Below, one piece after another: positions 58,883 through 64,000 of a stretch of DNA of 64,000 nt. The DNA is from Mya arenaria (Eukaryota; Mollusca; Bivalvia; Myida; Myidae). Made by a program: the position numbers and the translations under genes. Below the pieces are notes generated by a model. That model saw only the letters and a list, made by a program, of their open reading frames with translations, made no database searches and was not told the origin of the DNA. The first letter of the stretch is position 1. Each line of letters opens with the position of its first letter. The DNA is taken from NCBI RefSeq assembly GCF_026914265.1, contig NC_069125.1, forward strand, positions 4,794,117-4,858,116, written 5' to 3'.

Positions 58883-60428
58883 AGATATCCGTTTAATTTA
58901 AATTTGGTCACAGTTATGACCATGAGAACGTTTTAGGGTACTGACGGTACAAAATGATTTGTATACCGGTACATTATATTCATCTGTATTATTAAGTTAT
59001 CGAACGCGAGATATTTGTTTAACGACACGATGAAACATAACTTCTAAAATCATAAAGCACAAGGCTGGTCTCCGTCTTTGCAAAACACAGTTGCTTAAAA
59101 CGTCACAATTTTCGACGTCGACGTCGCATTCGTTGTTTCTCGACACGGATCATTTGTTATCGTGAAACACCTGATGCGGCATCGTCACTTTTTGATAGAA
59201 GTTCCGTCATTTCCGTACTAGGTCTGCTTTTTTCGTTTATTTCAAGAAATAATGAATATGCCGTTCGTAAACAGCCGGTTATTTCTGTAAATGTCTGTTT
59301 ATTTTTGTAGCCGTTGTTAATGGCGTTAACTAATTTAACTTTTTCAGTCGAACTCGCTACGTCGAACTCTGTTATCTCGATGTTTTGGTTATGTCGAACT
59401 TTAACGAATGTGTTGGGTTTAGTTAGTCATGTTTTGTATTTCGGTTATATCGAATTTTCGTTATTATTTAACTTTGTCCCAACGACATCGAAATATCGAT
59501 CGTTGACAGTTCATGCATTGATGCTCTAAATGATCAAGTTATAAGAAATAATAATCTTCCGTGAATCAACACCATGGCATTTGTTTCGGAAATTCAGGCA
59601 TTAGGACATTCATATTAAATAAAATCGTTTATCTGAAAATTTGTATTTATCACCTTTAGCAATGCAATATTATCAAATTTTCTCTTTTCAAACAATGTTT
59701 TCCTTACCACCATAAGTGTAGCATTGTCATTTCACTACCTTTTGAAATGTTGAAACCTCCTATGCGCGAAGCTCAAAGCAGACATTTGAAAATATTTCGA
59801 TGTTGGACCGTTATGGCAAGTGTTCATTATTCATTAACATTTCTCTCAATTAAATTGCAATCATAACTTTATCACAATTATCTTCTCAGATGCCCTTTTC
59901 GAGTATAGTAGTTTTGGGTAAACGGGTTTTCACATCTTCTCAAATTTCTTTCATGTGCAATTGCAATTCTTACAACTTGCAAAGTGTTTTAACACCTGTT
60001 ATTTGTTTTTGTTTTTATTTGAGAACATGCTTTCGGCAAAATTCATGCAATTTTAACCTCGAGGTGGTCATAAGGTTTGCGCATCATTTGATAATATTGG
60101 GACCGGCAAAGGAGCTCAAGTCCTCGACTTATTTAAGTTTTGATCCATCGTCAGTACTTTTTATACGAACATAGAAGAAATAATGGTCGGGACTAAGCCT
60201 CGACTTCGACCGATCGTGAGTTTTCGAACTACTAAATATCGCCTGTTCGAACGATCGCAGTTAAACTGTATATAGAGTCTATATACATGTGTGTTTCGCG
60301 TAATTGCAAAATCGCTTGTTTTGTTTCGCGAATGATGTTATTTGTTTCATAAAATTGATTATCTAGAACAAATAAGCGTGTATTGGTCAAAGCGTGTCGT
60401 ATTGGTGCAAAGTAATGGAAAGTTGCAC
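58883..60428. other. Spacer 3 between units 3 and 4
   Basis: Nearly identical to spacer 2. It holds the inverted promoter copy at about 59076-59217 and a TCGAACTCG-type stretch from 59347. No supported gene. Confidence 0.6.
59076..59217 (-). repeat. Inverted promoter copy (spacer 3)
   Basis: Same as those at 44283 and 51544, with the GACGTCGACGTC palindrome near 59115. Confidence 0.75.
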
Positions 60429-60685
60429 CAAAAACGAAAGAAGACGGACTTAAGTAATCTCCTATGGACGACCAGCACATTCGCATTTATTTCTACAAAG
60501 TCAAAAATAGCCGATCAAATACGGAAATGACCGAGAAACATTAACAGCGTCGTTACTGTAAAATTAATTTTCACGAAAACAAACGATCCGTGGCGGAAAT
60601 AACCGAAAGGCACCGAATGCGACGTCGACGTCGTGTGTTGTGACGTTTCTTAGCAACTGAGTTTTGCAACGACTAAAGATCAGCC

Positions 60686-62906
60686 ATGGGCTTTGTCGAT
60701 GTACTAACACTTTGTGTTCAAAAGCGTAAAAAAAAATGTCTCGCAACGAGAACTTACAGGAAGTGTACCGGAAGAAGTGCCAGACGACTGAGTAAGTACA
60801 AATTATATATTTTGATTACGAAAAGCCGTAAAAAGTTTAATTTCATCTCGCAAAGCTTTTTAATATGAAATTTCGAGCTACCCTTATAAAAAGCAAATCG
60901 AAACTATTTATGATGTTTAACATCAGGGAATTTTGCCTTTTTAACAATTGTTTCGTAAGGATATTTGTTATCATTAACGCTGGTGGAAAGAAGGCTTTAT
61001 AATAAAAATGAACATACTTCCAGGAGCCTATCGGAAGGGTCGCGCTGGAGTTGCCTGGCAAATAATAGCTTGCGTAAGCGGCCACCGGGGAAGCAGGGCT
61101 CCTTTAAGGGTAACTTGTATATATATGATATGGCGGAGGTGGTGTAGGCAGTGTTGATATTTAATTAGTGTTGTCCTTACACAGAAACAAAACAAAATTA
61201 TGTATCTAAATAAACATAAATATAATTGAAATTAAAAAATATTTTTTTATCAATAGTCGGATTTCTTTACCGTCACATGCATAACTTAAATACACTTTAA
61301 ATAAATATACTTTTTTAAGCTCATCACAATGCATCACTATAAAATCAGTATTTAAAAAGGGGAATACATTGACTCGAATTGTTTTAGATCCGAAGATCGT
61401 TGAAAGGCGTGGCATCAAAACTGGTCCGAAATGCTGACAGTAACCGCAAGCAGCTCATTCAGAGTAGAAAAGATCGCTACCGAAAGCAGCAAATAAAACG
61501 GTTGGTATTATTTTACGGTCCATCCATCTCTTATTTCAATGCGATCCCATACATTTTCTATAGATTTGTTTTAATGATATCTTTCATTTAAATCCTTGTA
61601 ATTGAAATCCAGAGATGCCGTGCGTGAACGCAAGCTTCAAAATGAAGGAGAGTTCCGACGGAAAACAAGAGAAAACATGCAAAGGAAACAGGGGACTGCC
61701 GAAACCTTCGCCGCTATGAAGATTGCTTCAGTAATTCCAAAAAATACTCGTCCACGCAAAAAGCGCATTATATTTCCAGCACCGTTGATCCCATTTCCCT
61801 TTCCACCTCCTAACCTACCACCTCCACCACTTTACTTCCATTGGCCACCTGTACATATACCCCCACCACCTATCACTCCACAGTTCCCGCTAGCAATCCT
61901 TCCATCAGCAACAGCACCTCACACACAACCACTCATCTTCCCAGCACCATACATACCCTTCATACACCCTCCCTCACTCACCTGTCCACCCCCACCGCTC
62001 TACTTCCGCTGGCCGCCAGTCCATGTTCCACCTCCACCAGTTAGTCCACATTTTCCACTTCCAGTCTTTCTTCCACCATATACACAACACCACACTTCCA
62101 ACTTTCCCATTTACAATTTACCATATAACACCAATACTCCAACACAACCTAAACAACCAAACACAACATCCACACAACCAAACACAACATCCGCACAACC
62201 AAACACCACATCCGCACAACCAAACACCACATCCGCACAACCAAACACCACATCCGCACAACCAAACACCACATCCGCACAACCAAACACCACATCCGCA
62301 CAACAAAATACCACATCCGCACAACCAAACACCACATCCGCACAACCAATCACCACATCTGCACAACAAAACACCACATCGGCACAACCAATCCCCACAT
62401 CCGCACAACAAAATACCACATCCGCAAAACCTAACACCACATCCGCACAACCAAACACACCATTCGCACAACCAAACACCACATCCACACAACCAAACAC
62501 CACATCCGCACAACCAAACACCACATCCGCACAACCAAACACACCATCCGCACAACCATACACCACATCCGTAAAACCAAACACCACATCCGCACAACCA
62601 AACACACCATCCGCACAACAAAACACCACATCCGCACAACCAAACACTACATACGAACAACCAAACACCACATCTGCACAACCAAACACCACGCCAACAC
62701 ACCAAAACACCACATTCGCACAACCAAACACCACGCCAACACACCAAAACACCACATTCACACAACCAAACACCACGCCAACACACCAAAACACCACATT
62801 CGCACAACCAAACACCACGCCAACACACCAAAACACCACATCCGCACAACCAAACACGTATTTACCAACACAAACACAATCCAGGACATCACTTCTAACT
62901 TCCTGA
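60686..62906 (+). CDS. Proline-rich, PNTTSAQ-heptad protein, copy 4 (4 exons)
   Basis: Exons are 60686-60791, 61024-61109, 61388-61500 and 61613-62906, in phase, giving 532 residues. Exons 1-3 and the start of exon 4 equal copy 3. The heptad tract has QPITTSAQ and QPIPTSAQ as in copy 2. It also has unique changes (SAKPNTT, NTPFAQ, QPYTTSVK). The ORF is intact. The CRE-like palindrome is at 60621-60632 and AATAAA at 63008. Confidence 0.72.
62157..62857 (+). repeat. 21-bp heptad minisatellite, copy 4
   Basis: About 33 units, with more private substitutions than copies 2 and 3. Minus-strand frames up to 248 codons are by-products of the repeat. Confidence 0.9.
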
Positions 62907-62999
62907 CCAACAAAAACATAATGTTCAACTCAAAATCACAAGCGATCTTCTCTCAATACCTAAAACCACAATATTTGATGTTAAACTTAAATATATAAA

Positions 63000-63488
63000 T
63001 TGATAGAAATAAAAATAGAAAAATATATTTGTGTTGTTTTAATTCAGGTGAAATACGCTAACACCAAAATAAATGGCCGAACTAATTCCGATGTTATTAT
63101 TTTTGGCTCCTCGTTCGTTTTCAAACACCAATGTATGGTGTTAGCCTCGGTGTCGGTGATGATGTCGGTGTCGGTGTGCGAAACATTAATCTTGGATGTA
63201 ACTCATCAATTCACAAGAATCCGTGTTCGCAATTTACCAGAGACATGCACTCATAACTTAATAATTAGTTTCGAGTTATGCCCATACCGGCCAAAAGCAA
63301 CATTAGAAGAGCATTGGACCTCGCTCATCGGCGCTTTTGTCAGAATTGAATGGTGTGGTGTATGGTTGTATGGATGTTATGCTAGGTTGTGTGATGTTTT
63401 ACTGGATACACATGCCGCTTTTGTTCGAATACCGCATCTCTGGAATTCGATTGCTAAGTTAATTTCTGACGATTTGCCACGCCCTTAA
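63000..63488 (+). other. Open frame of unclear status, 162 codons (unit 4)
   Basis: Same translation as at 48231 and 55468. Probable non-coding tail, open by recent duplication. Confidence 0.22.
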
Positions 63489-63678
63489 ATTATTATCGGA
63501 TCTTAAAGACACGAAAAGATCTATACGACCTTCACAAAAGCAATGTTTATTATACCTTACTTTGAGCCATTCTCATCGGGTGGCCGCTAATGCGGGCTGC
63601 AACCTCCCATGTCACTCTGGCATTCCCTTGTCGGTAAATGTCTTCAGTTCTATGACTAAACAGAAGCCTCAATGTCAA

Positions 63679-64000
63679 CAGTAAGCCTCCTTTACTCGAG
63701 CAAAACTGGCGACAACAGACCTCCTTAACTCGAGCAACAAAAAAGACATCATGTACTCAAGAGCAATGGTAACAATAAACTTTCTTTATTCGAGCAACAA
63801 CGACAACAACAAGTCTCCTTTATTTGAGCAACAACAAGCCTCCTTAATTCGAGCAAAATGGTCACAATAAGCGCTTTTGACTCAACTAACAATGGTCACG
63901 ATGATCATTCTTTTCTCGAACAACAAATGAAACAATAAGACAAAAAGCCTCCTTTAAGAGGAAAATGGCAACAATAGACCTTTATCAGCGCAACAATAAG
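63679..64000. repeat. 34-bp satellite array 4, start only
   Basis: The degenerate left edge of the array (AGTAAGCCTCCTTTACTCGA onward) as in arrays 2 and 3; it runs off the window. Confidence 0.85.

Larger units (their letters stand above)
52897..60428 (+). repeat. Tandem unit 3 (7.53 kb)
   Basis: Same layout. It is nearly identical to unit 4 at an offset of exactly 7,532 bp through exons and most introns. Its introns differ strongly from those of units 1 and 2. Confidence 0.9.
60429..64000 (+). repeat. Tandem unit 4, cut by the window end
   Basis: Contains the full gene copy 4, the tail region and the first ~320 bp of a fourth satellite array. The array of units probably continues beyond this window. 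Confidence 0.88.

Overview
This is nuclear DNA of an animal. Genes are spliced with GT-AG introns, intergenic DNA is AT-rich, and there are many short non-autonomous transposons and minisatellites. Several dispersed repeats look like families common in bivalve genomes, so I infer a heterodont-type bivalve mollusc. That is recollection and inference, not a search result. I see no rRNA gene, no functional tRNA, no CRISPR array and no virus-derived element.

Bases 1-8,850 hold no gene I can support. They contain foldback MITEs and short tandem arrays. Bases 8,853-16,963 hold a complete eight-exon RAD51D gene on the plus strand (311 residues, intact Walker A and B). Its intron 6 contains about 3.8 kb of a G-rich ~28-30 bp minisatellite. 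About 1.15 kb downstream, on the same strand, bases 18,115-34,854 hold a complete 14-exon RUSF1 gene (DUF647 family, 451 residues). Its introns carry three further tandem arrays, foldback elements, a TTAA-ended element family with a tRNA-like core, a 5'-truncated LINE inside a ~190-bp array, and an 861-bp hAT-like element inserted in a MITE with a perfect 8-bp target duplication.

From about 37,014 to the window end the DNA is a head-to-tail array of four 7.3-8.6 kb units; the fourth runs off the edge. Each unit has a four-exon plus-strand gene of unknown function (524-532 residues). Its product has a short basic N-terminus, two proline-rich repeats, and about 30 heptads of the type PNTTSAQ coded by a 21-bp minisatellite. 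Behind each gene come a polyadenylation signal, a stretch of unclear status, a 2.4-3.8 kb array of a 34-bp repeat with the palindrome GCTCGAGC, and a ~1.8 kb spacer. The spacer contains an inverted, ATG-less copy of the gene's own promoter. Units 3 and 4 are almost identical. Unit 2 is a mosaic of a unit-1-like 5' half and a unit-3/4-like 3' half. The heptad tract of unit 4 resembles unit 2 rather than unit 3. This points to recent unequal exchange or gene conversion.

RAD51D and RUSF1 are housekeeping-type genes with no evident functional link. The four-copy family is the part most likely to be undescribed.
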